Positions 22,333 to 31,068 of a stretch of 36,024 nucleotides of DNA are shown in pieces. The position numbers were made by a program, and so were the translations under genes. The stretch is from the NCBI GenBank assembly GCA_002877875.1, contig PNIE01000005.1:1-36024 (forward strand). Reading direction: 5' to 3'. How positions within the stretch are numbered: the stretch's first letter is position 1; each line of letters opens with the position of its first letter. Source of the stretch: Caldimicrobium thiodismutans. Its GTDB lineage: Bacteria; Desulfobacterota; Thermodesulfobacteria; Thermodesulfobacteriales; Thermodesulfobacteriaceae. The notes under the pieces are model-generated. The model saw nothing but the letters and a program-made list of their open reading frames with translations, was not told where the DNA came from and ran no database searches.

Positions 22333-23670
22333 ATGGTTAGATTGGCTTTGGAAAGAGATTTACAAATCCTAAAAAATTTATTATTGGATATGGCTACCTC
22401 TGTTAGTGAAATGACTAGTGGAGCGATCCTTGCCTTTGAAAAACTTGAGGAATATAAGGCTAAAAAAGTCATAGAATTTGATAATCAAATAGATTATATG
22501 GAACACATGGTAACTCTTACCGCCCTTGAAATTGTTGCACTTCAGCAACCTGTAGCCAAAGATCTGCGGTTTATAGTTAGCTCCATAGATATCGCCAGAA
22601 ATCTTGAAAGACTTGCTGACCAGGCAGTGAATATTGCAGAAAGAGTGGCTAATCTTCTAAAATACAAGGATCATCTTCTTGTTTCTTGTAAGCTTAATAT
22701 TTTGGATATGGCAAGGGAAGCCCTTTTAATGCTTGAAAATGCCATTAATGCTTTTATTTCTGAGGATACAGAAAAGGCAAGAAGAGTTATAGCTCATGAT
22801 GATGTGGTGGATGAACTAAAAAGAGAATATATTAAACAGATAAAAGATTGTATGAGAGGAGATCCTTTACTTGTAGATGCAGGGGTAGAATATATTATAG
22901 TGGTTCAAAATCTTGAGAGAGTGGCAGATCTAGCTTGTAATATTGCAGAGGGTGTGATCTTTACTGTTGAAGGAAAGATGCCCAAGATAGAGAAAGTCAC
23001 TCTTCCCACAGTTCATGAGTTGCTCTTAAAGGAACTTCCTGTCTTTGATTATCTTCTCAAACATGCCAGGCTTGTCCTTGAATGCATAGAAAGACTTCCT
23101 TTAGCTTTTGAGGCCTATTTTAAACAAGATAAATCTCGCCTTGAGGAAATTGTAAGACACATTATCGAAATAGAAAGAGAGGCAGATAAAATAAAAACTA
23201 ATATTAGAGGACACCTTCCAAAGGGCCTTATTTTACCTGTAGAGAAATTTGAACTCTTTCTTTATTTAAAAGAACAAGACGCTATAGCTGATTCTGCTGA
23301 GCAAATCTTAACCTGGCTTTCCTTTAAAGAGATTAAATATCCTGAAGAGTTTTCTCAAAAACTTGAAGACTTGCTTTTGCAGAGTATTGAACCTTTAAAA
23401 TACTTTGAAGATATGATTAAATACTCCGGAGATTTTCTTATTACCTGGAATGAAGATTCAAGAAACCGGGCTAAAGAGCTCATTAGAGCCATTCGCTATA
23501 AAGAATTTTTAACCGAAGAGGCTGGCAATCAATTGAAAAAGTTCACCTTCGAGAGGCTAAGTGATCCAATGGAACTTTTATTTACTCTAAAGCTTATTGA
23601 TCTTATTTGCGATATTCCAGGTCACGCAGAAAATGCTGCTGACCTTATGAGAGCTATGATAGCCAAATAG
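22333..23670 (+). CDS. PhoU domains fused to a DUF47-type domain
   Basis: The 445-residue, almost all-helical protein starts with tandem PhoU units (about 1-215), with the repeated signature DNQIDYME...DIARNLERLADQAVNIAE and DDVVDELK...NLERVADLACNIAEG, whose acidic residues bind metal ions. From about 225 it continues as a DUF47/TIGR00153-like domain (EIEREADKIKTNIRGHLPKG, then LKEQDAIADSAEQI), the Pit-transporter accessory relative of PhoU. It probably acts in phosphate transport control at the inner membrane. ATG 22333 has AAAGGAG upstream. No pst, pit or pho genes are adjacent. The stop is 3 nt from the stop of convergent lepB. Confidence 0.82.
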   Translation: MVRLALERDLQILKNLLLDMATSVSEMTSGAILAFEKLEEYKAKKVIEFDNQIDYMEHMVTLTALEIVALQQPVAKDLRFIVSSIDIARNLERLADQAVNIAERVANLLKYKDHLLVSCKLNILDMAREALLMLENAINAFISEDTEKARRVIAHDDVVDELKREYIKQIKDCMRGDPLLVDAGVEYIIVVQNLERVADLACNIAEGVIFTVEGKMPKIEKVTLPTVHELLLKELPVFDYLLKHARLVLECIERLPLAFEAYFKQDKSRLEEIVRHIIEIEREADKIKTNIRGHLPKGLILPVEKFELFLYLKEQDAIADSAEQILTWLSFKEIKYPEEFSQKLEDLLLQSIEPLKYFEDMIKYSGDFLITWNEDSRNRAKELIRAIRYKEFLTEEAGNQLKKFTFERLSDPMELLFTLKLIDLICDIPGHAENAADLMRAMIAK

Positions 23671-23673
23671 CTC

Positions 23674-24279
23674 TCAATTGATCAAATTTCCTATACGAGA
23701 AAATCTTATTCTTCCCTTTTCACTGTCCCAAGAAAAGTAAATTATCAAGGCTTTCCCTTTAAGAGAATGAATAGGAACAAAACCCCAGAATCTACTGTCA
23801 TAACTTTGATCTCTGTTATCCCCCAGCACAAAAATATGACCCGGTGGAACCTTTACTGGCCCAAAATTATCTCTTGGGCTTATCTCTTTGGGATACACAG
23901 TGTTATCCGTAAATTGCACATAGGGTTCACTTAAAGGCCTCCCATTTACAAAAACCTTTTTGTTAATAATTTCTACTGTATCCCCCGGAAGGCCAATTAC
24001 CCTCTTTATGAAATCAAGTTTTTTATCTTCAGGATAGGTAAATACTACGATTTCCTGACGGTGAGGTAACCCCCAGCGATAGAGAAAATCGTCTTTTATG
24101 GGATTTCTGATACCAAAGGAAAGTTTATTGACTAAAAGATAATCCCCAACAAGCAAGGTAGGAATCATTGAGCCTGATGGAATTTTGTAAGCCTGAACAA
24201 TAAAGGTGCGTATAAAAAGAGCAAGAATTAGAGCAATAACTATACTTTTTAACCATTCAGCTATTTTATTCTGGAGCAT
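23674..24279 (-). CDS. lepB: Signal peptidase I
   Basis: LepB cleaves signal peptides of exported proteins at the outer face of the inner membrane. The 201-residue protein has one N-terminal anchor (about 9-27), box B with catalytic serine (PSGSMIPTLLVGD), box D with catalytic lysine (FIKRVIGLPGDTVEI) and box E (GDNRDQSYDSRFWGFVP). A GAGGTG site precedes the ATG. It lies 23 nt downstream of lepA, the conserved bacterial lepA-lepB pair. Confidence 0.95.
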   Translation of the reverse strand: MLQNKIAEWLKSIVIALILALFIRTFIVQAYKIPSGSMIPTLLVGDYLLVNKLSFGIRNPIKDDFLYRWGLPHRQEIVVFTYPEDKKLDFIKRVIGLPGDTVEIINKKVFVNGRPLSEPYVQFTDNTVYPKEISPRDNFGPVKVPPGHIFVLGDNRDQSYDSRFWGFVPIHSLKGKALIIYFSWDSEKGRIRFSRIGNLIN

Positions 24280-24302
24280 CTTTCACCTCAGAGTACAAAT
24301 TT

Positions 24303-26111
24303 TTAAATCTTCAAAACCGCAAGAAAAGCCTCCTGTGGTATCTCTATATGACCTATAGCTTTAAGTCTCTTTTTACCCTCTTTTTGTTTTTCAAGGAGTT
24401 TTTTCTTTCTGGTTACATCTCCTCCATAACATTTAGCAAGGACATCTTTTCTTAGGGGAGGAATTCTTTCTCTTGCAATAATCTTACTTCCTATGGCAGC
24501 CTGAATTATTACCTCAAAAAGCTGTCTTGGAATAACCTCTTTTAATTTGGAAACAAGTTCCCTTCCCCTATAATAGGCCTTTTCCCTATGAACAATTAAG
24601 GAGAGAGCATCAACAGGCTGTTTATTTATAAGAATATCCATTTTTACAAGATCAGAGGCTCTATATCCTATAAATTGATAATCAAGGGAGGCATAACCCC
24701 TGGAATAGCTCTTCAATTTGTCATAAAAATCAAGGACGACTTCACTAAAGGGAAGCTCATACACGATAATTACCCGGTCTGGGGAAAGATATTTGATTTC
24801 CTTCTGAATACCCCTTTTTTCTTCACAGAGAGTTAAAAGGGAGCCAATATATTCTTTGGGAGTATAGATTTCGGCACGAATGTAAGGTTCTGAAACCTCA
24901 TCAATGAGTCCTGGATCTGGCCAATGAGCGGGATTTTCTATTTCAAGCTCTTTACCATTTTTCAAGCGAATTTTATACTTCACAGAAGGGGCAGTGGAAA
25001 TCAAATTTAACTTAAATTCCCTTTCAAGCCTTTCCTGAACAATTTCCATATGAAGAAGCCCTTGGAAACCACATCTAAAACCAAACCCAAGGGCTGCAGA
25101 GGTTTCCATTTCATAAGAAAAGGCAGGATCATTTAGCCAGAGTTTTTCAATAGCATCCTTAAGGGCTGAAAAGTCATCACTATCTACTGGGAAAATTCCA
25201 GCAAAAACCACTGGCTTTATCTCTTTAAATCCCGGAAGGGGTTCAACGTTGGCACTAGCCTCTGTAATGGTGTCCCCAATTTTAGCATCTCTTACCTCTT
25301 TAATCCCAGCAGCTATAAATCCTACCTCTCCTGCATATAAACAGTCTAGAGTAGTAGCCTCAGGAGCAAAAACTCCCACTTTGGTGACCTCAAAAACTTT
25401 TCCGGTAGAGAGGAATTTGATCTTCATTCCAGGATAGATTTTTCCATCAACTACCCTTAAAAGCACTACTACTCCTAAATAAGGGTCATACCAGGAGTCA
25501 AAAACAAGGGCCCTTAAAGGAGCCTCTCTTTTTCCCTTGGGAGGAGGAATTTTATTTACGATGGCTTCAAGAACCTCCTTAATCCCAATTCCCTGTTTAG
25601 CACTAACAAGAAGGGCATCCTCTGCAGAAAGCCCAATAATCTCCTCAATCTCTCTCTTAGTTTTTTCAATATCTGCCTGGGGCAGATCAATTTTGTTGAT
25701 TACAGGGATTATCTCAAGATTATTTTCTAAGGCAAGATATACATTGGCAAGAGTTTGAGCTTCAACTCCCTGGGAAGCATCTACGACAAGAAGAGCTCCT
25801 TCACAAGCAGAAAGAGCTCTTGAGACTTCATAACTAAAGTCCACATGCCCTGGAGTATCAATAAGATTTAACTGATAGATTTCTCCATTTTCCCTTTCAT
25901 AATAAAGTCTTACTGCCTGAGCTTTTATGGTAATTCCTCTTTCTCTTTCAAGGTCAAGTCTATCAAGATATTGTTCTCTCATCTCACGGGCAGATACTGC
26001 CCCAGTGATTTCAAGTAGACGGTCTGCAAGGGTAGATTTTCCGTGATCAATATGGGCAATAATACTAAAATTTCTTATCCTCTCCTGAGGAAATACCTTT
26101 TCTCTTTTCAT
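24303..26111 (-). CDS. lepA: Elongation factor 4 (LepA)
   Basis: This ribosomal GTPase back-translocates stalled ribosomes. From ATG 26111 it is 602 residues. It has G1 AHIDHGKSTLADRL, G3 DTPGHVDFSYE, G4 NKIDLP, the EF-G-like domains II, III and V (GFRCGFQGLLHMEI; SYSRGYASLDYQF) and the LepA C-terminal domain ending VLAKCYGGDVTRKKKLLEKQKEGKKRLK. The frame is open to a TTG at 26150, but the extra hydrophobic residues do not belong to the family, so ATG 26111 is preferred although its Shine-Dalgarno is weak. It forms a pair with lepB. Confidence 0.95.
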   Translation of the reverse strand: MKREKVFPQERIRNFSIIAHIDHGKSTLADRLLEITGAVSAREMREQYLDRLDLERERGITIKAQAVRLYYERENGEIYQLNLIDTPGHVDFSYEVSRALSACEGALLVVDASQGVEAQTLANVYLALENNLEIIPVINKIDLPQADIEKTKREIEEIIGLSAEDALLVSAKQGIGIKEVLEAIVNKIPPPKGKREAPLRALVFDSWYDPYLGVVVLLRVVDGKIYPGMKIKFLSTGKVFEVTKVGVFAPEATTLDCLYAGEVGFIAAGIKEVRDAKIGDTITEASANVEPLPGFKEIKPVVFAGIFPVDSDDFSALKDAIEKLWLNDPAFSYEMETSAALGFGFRCGFQGLLHMEIVQERLEREFKLNLISTAPSVKYKIRLKNGKELEIENPAHWPDPGLIDEVSEPYIRAEIYTPKEYIGSLLTLCEEKRGIQKEIKYLSPDRVIIVYELPFSEVVLDFYDKLKSYSRGYASLDYQFIGYRASDLVKMDILINKQPVDALSLIVHREKAYYRGRELVSKLKEVIPRQLFEVIIQAAIGSKIIARERIPPLRKDVLAKCYGGDVTRKKKLLEKQKEGKKRLKAIGHIEIPQEAFLAVLKI

Positions 26112-26164
26112 AGTTAAGCTTAAAAATAACCAATCTGAAAGAAAAAACAAGATACTATAAGGGT

Positions 26165-26962
26165 CTATTCTCCTATTTTTACCAGCTTTCCTTCCTTTTT
26201 AGCAAGAGAAAAGGCATAGAAAAAGCACAAACTGCTTATTAATAAATATAGAAAAGTGAGAAGATAGCCTTTATAAAGAAGGTTGAAAGAAATTTTTTTG
26301 AAGAGAAGGAGGGTTCTGAAGGTTTCAAAGAAGTAAGAGGGTGGAACCAGGGTAGAGATTTTTTGAAAGGTAACTGGTAAGGCAGATACAGGGTAAAAGA
26401 CTGCGGAAAAGGGGAGAAATAGAAGGGCAAGAGCCCAGGCAAGAATTTCTGCCTCCTGCCCAAGATAAAGAATAAAAGCCATAGTAATAAGCCCTATGGA
26501 CCAGGCAAAAAGGATTAATCCAAAGGTGAGGTAAAAAACCAAAACTCCTTGGGAGAGAAAATTAAAATCAAAAAGTAAGCAGGAAAGCACCGTCATAATA
26601 CCTGAAGCAAGGGTTGCCTTAAAAAGGCTGTAAAGAACCAGTCCTAAAAGGTATTCAAAGATAGTTAAGGGAGAGACAAAAAGATGTAAAAGATTTCTTG
26701 CCCATATATCTTCAAGGAACCCAACAGCAAGTCCCTGCTGAGCTCTTATAAGGATATTCCAAAAAATTAGAGCTCCAAGAAATAGAGAGGGCATATTAAT
26801 CCCTCCCAAATCCTTCTGAAGATAAAGGGTTATAAATCCCCAAAGAAGGAGGTCTACAGTGGGCCAATAAAGTAAATCAATCCACCTACTCAAAGAATGC
26901 TTAAGCAAATAAAGATGTCTTAGTAAGATACCCTTTACTCTTCTGGGGCTAAAGGTTAACAT
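26165..26962 (-). CDS. ABC-2 type transporter permease
   Basis: The 265-residue integral membrane protein has about six hydrophobic helices and the ABC-2 exporter layout (WIDLLYWPTVDLLLWGF near the start; LPFSAVFYPVSALPVTFQKISTLVPPSYFFE near residue 210). It would form a dimeric channel powered by the ATPase encoded just upstream. ATG 26962 is preferred over TTG 26992, giving a 14-nt overlap with the ATPase gene and an AAGG at suitable distance. The substrate is unknown; lipids, polysaccharides or drugs are usual for the family. Confidence 0.88.
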   Translation of the reverse strand: MLTFSPRRVKGILLRHLYLLKHSLSRWIDLLYWPTVDLLLWGFITLYLQKDLGGINMPSLFLGALIFWNILIRAQQGLAVGFLEDIWARNLLHLFVSPLTIFEYLLGLVLYSLFKATLASGIMTVLSCLLFDFNFLSQGVLVFYLTFGLILFAWSIGLITMAFILYLGQEAEILAWALALLFLPFSAVFYPVSALPVTFQKISTLVPPSYFFETFRTLLLFKKISFNLLYKGYLLTFLYLLISSLCFFYAFSLAKKEGKLVKIGE

Positions 26963-27680
26963 CTCCAAAAACCTTAAAATATAGATCCTCAAGGTGAGAC
27001 ACAGAAAATTTATGAAAAACTTCCTTTAGAGTTCCGTATCCAATTATTTTTCCCTCTTTCAATAAAAGAATTTTATTAATAATTTTCTCAAGTTCTCCCA
27101 ATTGATGGGAAGTTAAAATAATAGCTTTGCCTTGCTTTTCAGCCCTATCTTTCAGAATAGTTCCTACATATTTAACATATTCTGGATCAAGGCCAGCTGT
27201 AGGCTCATCAAGAAGAAGGATCTCTGGATCAGAAAGATTAGCTCTAACTAAATTTAATCTCATCATTTCTCCAGAGGATAGAGCCCTTGAAAGGACCTTT
27301 TCTTTTTCTTTTAGTTTGAAAAGTTCTAAGAGTTCGTTAATTTTTCTTTCTGGCTCCTCTACCTCATAAAGATGAGAAAAGACCATAAGATTTTCTTTTA
27401 CGGTAAGGGAGTAGGGAAGGCTCACATATTGAGAGGCAAAGCCTACTCTTTTAAGAAGAGAGCTCCTCTCTTGAAAAAAATTTCTTCCAAAATAAAAAAT
27501 TTCTCCCTTTTCAGGAGTAATTATTCCAAGAAGAATATAAAGGAGGGTACTTTTTCCAGCTCCATTGGGACCTATAATACCTAGAATATCCTTAGGGTAA
27601 AGTTCAAATGAAATGTCTTTTAGAACCTCTTTTTTCCCAAAGCGTTTATAGATGCCCTTAACCCTTAAAAGAGGTTCCAT
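26949..27680 (-). CDS. ABC transporter ATP-binding protein
   Basis: The 243-residue ATPase has Walker A GPNGAGKST, a Q-loop (FASQYVSLP), signature ALSSGEMMR (in place of LSGGQ), Walker B ILLLDEPTAGLDPE and the switch His in TSHQLGELE. Its subtype is that of ABC-2 exporters. It overlaps the permease gene by 14 nt. It lies downstream of a terminator for the preceding small gene, so it must have its own promoter or depend on read-through. The Shine-Dalgarno before the ATG is poor. Confidence 0.92.
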   Translation of the reverse strand: MEPLLRVKGIYKRFGKKEVLKDISFELYPKDILGIIGPNGAGKSTLLYILLGIITPEKGEIFYFGRNFFQERSSLLKRVGFASQYVSLPYSLTVKENLMVFSHLYEVEEPERKINELLELFKLKEKEKVLSRALSSGEMMRLNLVRANLSDPEILLLDEPTAGLDPEYVKYVGTILKDRAEKQGKAIILTSHQLGELEKIINKILLLKEGKIIGYGTLKEVFHKFSVSHLEDLYFKVFGDVNL

Positions 27681-27691
27681 AATGACATAAC

Positions 27692-27718
27692 AAAAGCCCG
27701 CCTACTCTTGTGGGCTTT
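27692..27718 (-). terminator. Rho-independent terminator after the small basic protein gene
   Basis: On the minus strand AAAGCCC (27718-27712) pairs with GGGCTTT (27699-27693), loop of 12 nt with a possible extra G-T pair, followed by TTTTGTT. It lies between the 78-residue gene and the ABC exporter genes. Confidence 0.7.
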
Positions 27719-27745
27719 ATTAAGAAGGCAGAAGATAATAGGAAA

Positions 27746-27982
27746 TTATTGATCTTGAGGAGTTGGTTGATCACTAATTTTAGCTTTTTCTAAACGAGCC
27801 AGAGCCTGCTCAAGAGTCATTATGCCTTTGGCAACAGCATAAGCTACATAAGAATAAACAGTAGGATCATAACCCTCAGGTCTAGGGAAAAGGCCCTTAG
27901 CACGAAGCTTAGCTAATTTAGCCCTTCTTCTCCTCCTTCTCTCAATCTCCCTGACTCTTTCAATCTTCTTATGCCTTGCCAT
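27746..27982 (-). CDS. Small Arg-rich basic protein
   Basis: This is a 78-residue protein of unknown function. The first 33 residues are a highly basic helix (IERRRRRRAKLAKLRAKG). The rest includes GYDPTVYSYVAYAVAKGIMTLEQALARLEKA and a polar tail. The basic half suggests binding to RNA, ribosome or DNA. It has its own strong promoter and its own terminator, so it is a single-gene unit, and its position next to a GTPase/ArsA cluster says little. GGGAGG lies about 14 nt before the ATG. Confidence 0.75.
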   Translation of the reverse strand: MARHKKIERVREIERRRRRRAKLAKLRAKGLFPRPEGYDPTVYSYVAYAVAKGIMTLEQALARLEKAKISDQPTPQDQ

Positions 27983-28016
27983 TGAGAATAAGACCTCCCT
28001 AACTGAATTTTACCTA

Positions 28017-28044
28017 AATATAAAATGATTTAACTTCTTGTCAA
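28017..28044 (-). promoter_or_regulatory. Sigma70 promoter of the small basic protein gene
   Basis: On the minus strand TTGACA (28039-28044) and TATATT (28017-28022) are 16 nt apart. The predicted start is about 28 nt before the ATG at 27982. The -35 box overlaps the stop codon of the ArsA-like gene. Confidence 0.65.
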
Positions 28045-29189
28045 GAGGAAAAAACTATCTCTAAAATCTGGCCTTTAATTTTTGCTCCTTCGATCACCTT
28101 ATTGATCAAACTTCTTGGAAGGAAAAAGTGTTTTTTAAAGTTTCTAATTTTAATAATGAGGTCGTCTTCTTTCCTCACAATATCTGGCATTTCTTCAGGA
28201 ATATCTTTTAAATATAGCCTTAAATAGCATTTGCCGTCTCTCTCTAAAATTTCAAAGGGTTTGTCTTTATAAAAGACAAGGCTTGGGTCTTTTTCCCTGT
28301 AAATAGCTCTTCCAAATTCCTTTAGATTTTCTAAACCAAGAATTTCTCTTTCAAAATGGGGAATGAGAAAAACAGGAGTTGGCTCAAAGGTTTTTAAAAT
28401 TCTCTCCACGTAAGTCCTCTGATATTCATAAAAAGGGCTATCTTCCTTTGGGACTCTATTTAAAAAGAGGGCATCTACATTAAATCCAAAGAGGTGAAGA
28501 TAGGTATAGGCCTTTTCTGTTTCTCTTAAAACCATTTTTTCTGGATTGGTAACTAATCTAATACTTGAGATTTCAGGATTTTGAAGGAGATGATAAAGAT
28601 TATAGACCTGTCGGAACAAGTCCTCCAAGGCATCATAGGTCTCCTCTTCAGGAAGGGGCATATCTGATACCATTTTAGCAGCAGGCCTTATGAAACGCAT
28701 AACCTTTCTTTGAAGAGGAAGTATCTTTGTGATCCACCAACTAGCAGCATCAGGAAGACTAAGAAATCTCAAGGTCTCACCGGTGGGTGCTGAATCCACC
28801 ACAATAACCTCATACTCTCCCTCTTCATAATGTTTATTAATCCAAAGAAAGGCACAGACCTCTTCCATTCCGGGAAGGATTGCAAGCTCATCTGCCACAA
28901 TATTGTCTACCCCCTGCCATCTAAGTAAACTCTTCAAGTAATCCTTAAGCTTTCCCCAAAACTTCTCCACAGAAAAATAGACATCTATTTCCTGGGCATA
29001 AAGATTTTTATCTATTTTTAAAGGTTCTGGAGAAAGTTCTCTTTCAAGGACATCTGATAAAGAATGAGCAGGATCCACCGAGACTACAAGAACTTTTTTT
29101 CCAAGTTCAGAGAGAAAGGCAGCTGTTGCAGCTGAAATAGTAGTTTTCCCAACACCTCCTTTACCAGTAAAGAGAATAATCCTTCTCAT
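28041..29189 (-). CDS. ArsA/Get3-family ATPase
   Basis: The 382-residue P-loop ATPase belongs to the SIMIBI class. It has GKGGVGKTT (deviant Walker A) at residues 8-16, switch I VSVDPAHSLSD and switch II VVDSAPTGETLRFLSLP. It is a single ArsA half as in bacterial Get3-like proteins. I see no clear pair of ArsA arsenite-binding cysteines, so arsenite export is not implied. Family members deliver membrane or metallo cargo. It starts 6 nt after a small helical protein gene (29196-29408), a likely partner. Confidence 0.85.
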   Translation of the reverse strand: MRRIILFTGKGGVGKTTISAATAAFLSELGKKVLVVSVDPAHSLSDVLERELSPEPLKIDKNLYAQEIDVYFSVEKFWGKLKDYLKSLLRWQGVDNIVADELAILPGMEEVCAFLWINKHYEEGEYEVIVVDSAPTGETLRFLSLPDAASWWITKILPLQRKVMRFIRPAAKMVSDMPLPEEETYDALEDLFRQVYNLYHLLQNPEISSIRLVTNPEKMVLRETEKAYTYLHLFGFNVDALFLNRVPKEDSPFYEYQRTYVERILKTFEPTPVFLIPHFEREILGLENLKEFGRAIYREKDPSLVFYKDKPFEILERDGKCYLRLYLKDIPEEMPDIVRKEDDLIIKIRNFKKHFFLPRSLINKVIEGAKIKGQILEIVFSS

Positions 29190-29195
29190 AAAGTT

Positions 29196-29408
29196 TTATT
29201 TTTCCTTTTCCACTTTGATTTTCTTTACTTCCTTTTTTTCTTCTTCAAGATCTTTAATTTTTTCCTCAAGGGCACTTTTAAAAGCAAGCAGAATCTCCTT
29301 TTTGGCATTTTTTAGATGCTTCTTTGTATCTTCAGGAACAAAAGAAAATATGTCTTCTAAAAAAGTATCCCAGGCTTTAATTAAATGTTCTACCCATCGT
29401 GCCTGCAT
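29196..29408 (-). CDS. Small helical protein next to the ArsA-like ATPase
   Basis: The 70-residue, highly charged, helical protein has the segment WVEHLIKAWDTFLEDIFSFVP followed by a Lys/Glu coiled coil from about residue 30 to the end. There is no signal or membrane helix. The family is not recognised. GGGGG lies before the ATG, and the stop is 6 nt from the ArsA-like start, so the two are co-translated and may interact. Confidence 0.75.
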   Translation of the reverse strand: MQARWVEHLIKAWDTFLEDIFSFVPEDTKKHLKNAKKEILLAFKSALEEKIKDLEEEKKEVKKIKVEKEK

Positions 29409-29497
29409 ATTTTTCCCCCTTCTTGAGCTTCCTTTCCTTTTTATTAATTTTAAAATAATTTTATACTTAGGACAAGGTTTTTTTACGAAAGTTTTTA

Positions 29498-30607
29498 TTA
29501 AAGGTTAAACCTAAAATAGATTAAATCTCCCTCTTGAACTAAATAATCCTTTCCTTCAAGGCGTAAAAGTCCAAGTTCTCTTGCCTTGTGAAAGGATTCT
29601 ACTTGGAGATACTCTTCAAAGGAAATAACCTCTGCACCAATAAATCCCTTTTCAAAGTCAGAATGGATTATTCCTGAGGCTTCTTTAGCTGTTGTGCCCA
29701 CTTTGATAGTCCAAGCCCTAGCTTCATTTTTATTAGCTGTAAAAAAAGTAATTAGGTTTAAAAGCTTAAAACCTTCTCTGATCATTTTATTAAGCCCAGG
29801 CTCCTTAAGTCCATAGGCTTTAAGAAATTCTTCTCTTTCCTCTTCTGTAAGCCCTATCAGTTCAGCTTCAAATTTTCCGGCTAAGGGAATTAAGGGAACT
29901 TCTTCCTTTTCAGCCTTTTCTTTTAAAGCTTTAAAATGGGGATTTTCTAAAGGATTCAGTAAATCCTCTTCCCCAAGATTAGCTATATACATCATAGGCT
30001 TTAGAGTTAATAAAAAAAGTTGTTTTTCTAGAAAAGTGATCTCTTCCTGGGAAAACTGGTCTTTAAAGAGTCTTAAGGGCCTTAAGTCTTGCAAAAAAAA
30101 GAGGGCCTTTTCTATAATTGCCAGTTCTTCTTTAGCTTTTTTATCAGTTTTTCCTAGTTTTTCTGTTTTTTCTTTTCTTTTCTCAAGAGTTTGGATATCT
30201 GCAAGGATTAATTCCAGATCCACAATTTCAGCATCTCTTACAGGGTTAACTGTACCTTCCACATGAATAATATCTTCCTTTTCAAAACATCTCAAAATTT
30301 GAGCTATAGCTGAAACATTGCGAATATGAGATAAAAATTGATTACCAAGCCCTTCTCCTTTGCTTGCTCCCTTTACGAGCCCTGCAATATCAACAAATTC
30401 AATAAAAGCAGGAGTAGCTTTAGCACTTTTTTCCTTTTTAGCAATTATTTCAAGCCTTTCATCAGGAATGCTTACCATTCCAAGGTTAGGCTCTATAGTA
30501 CAAAAAGGATAATTGGCGACCTCTGCCTTAGCCTTTTGAATTAGGGCATTAAAAATAGTTGATTTTCCTACATTAGGAAGGCCAATAAGACCTATTTTTA
30601 AATTCAT
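29498..30607 (-). CDS. ychF: YchF/OLA1-family ATPase
   Basis: This universally conserved Obg-class P-loop protein prefers ATP over GTP and binds ribosomes. The 369-residue protein has G1 GLPNVGKSTIFNAL, G3 DIAGLVKGASKGEGLGNQFL, a coiled-coil insert (about 130-200, EKRKEKTEKL), the G4-like NLGEE site and a C-terminal TGS domain (LITFFTANKNEARAWTIKVGTTA...). The length equals the family norm. It lies 21 nt after the thioesterase gene and is probably co-transcribed with it. Confidence 0.95.
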   Translation of the reverse strand: MNLKIGLIGLPNVGKSTIFNALIQKAKAEVANYPFCTIEPNLGMVSIPDERLEIIAKKEKSAKATPAFIEFVDIAGLVKGASKGEGLGNQFLSHIRNVSAIAQILRCFEKEDIIHVEGTVNPVRDAEIVDLELILADIQTLEKRKEKTEKLGKTDKKAKEELAIIEKALFFLQDLRPLRLFKDQFSQEEITFLEKQLFLLTLKPMMYIANLGEEDLLNPLENPHFKALKEKAEKEEVPLIPLAGKFEAELIGLTEEEREEFLKAYGLKEPGLNKMIREGFKLLNLITFFTANKNEARAWTIKVGTTAKEASGIIHSDFEKGFIGAEVISFEEYLQVESFHKARELGLLRLEGKDYLVQEGDLIYFRFNL

Positions 30608-30628
30608 AAAAAATAATATAAAACAAAA

Positions 30629-31024
30629 TTATTTTTTAAGAAGGTTAATTACCTCGTATGGAAGGCGGACAATTTTCCCTTCTCTATTTATAGGTACATG
30701 AAGCGTTTTTCCCTCACAAAGAAGCTCTCTCTCACGATAAATTTCATAAAGAAAGGTAATTTTGTAAGATTTTACTTCTAAAAGGGCCGTTTTAATAGTT
30801 AGTATATCGTCGTATCTTGCAGGAGCTTTATATTTAGCATAAACTTCAATCACAGGAAGGATGATTGCAAATTTCTCTTCAATTTCACGATAGCTTATCC
30901 CTTTTTTACGGATATATTCCGTTCTTCCTATTTCAAAGAGCCGAAGATAATTGGCATAATACATCACTCCGCCGCAATCGGTATCTCCATAAATAACTCT
31001 ATAAGAAAATTCAATCCAATCCAA
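30629..31024 (-). CDS. YbgC/FadM-family hotdog acyl-CoA thioesterase
   Basis: The 131-residue hotdog-fold protein has the 4HBT signature YGDTDCGGVMYYANYLRLFEIGRTEYIR, with the catalytic Asp, and KAPARYDDILTIKT. Such enzymes hydrolyse acyl-CoA or acyl-ACP thioesters. The start is TTG 31024, supported by AAGGGG six bases upstream. It is divergent from pyrR with only a 44-nt gap, so the promoters must overlap or lie in coding sequence. Confidence 0.9.
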   Translation of the reverse strand: MDWIEFSYRVIYGDTDCGGVMYYANYLRLFEIGRTEYIRKKGISYREIEEKFAIILPVIEVYAKYKAPARYDDILTIKTALLEVKSYKITFLYEIYRERELLCEGKTLHVPINREGKIVRLPYEVINLLKK

Positions 31025-31068
31025 GTTTTTCCCCTTGCTAAATTTAAAAAGAAAGGTATCTTTAAATT

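Noticed and set aside
28041..29189. Arsenite-pump ATPase function for the ArsA-like protein
   Set aside because: There is no visible arsenite-binding cysteine pattern and no arsB or arsR nearby.
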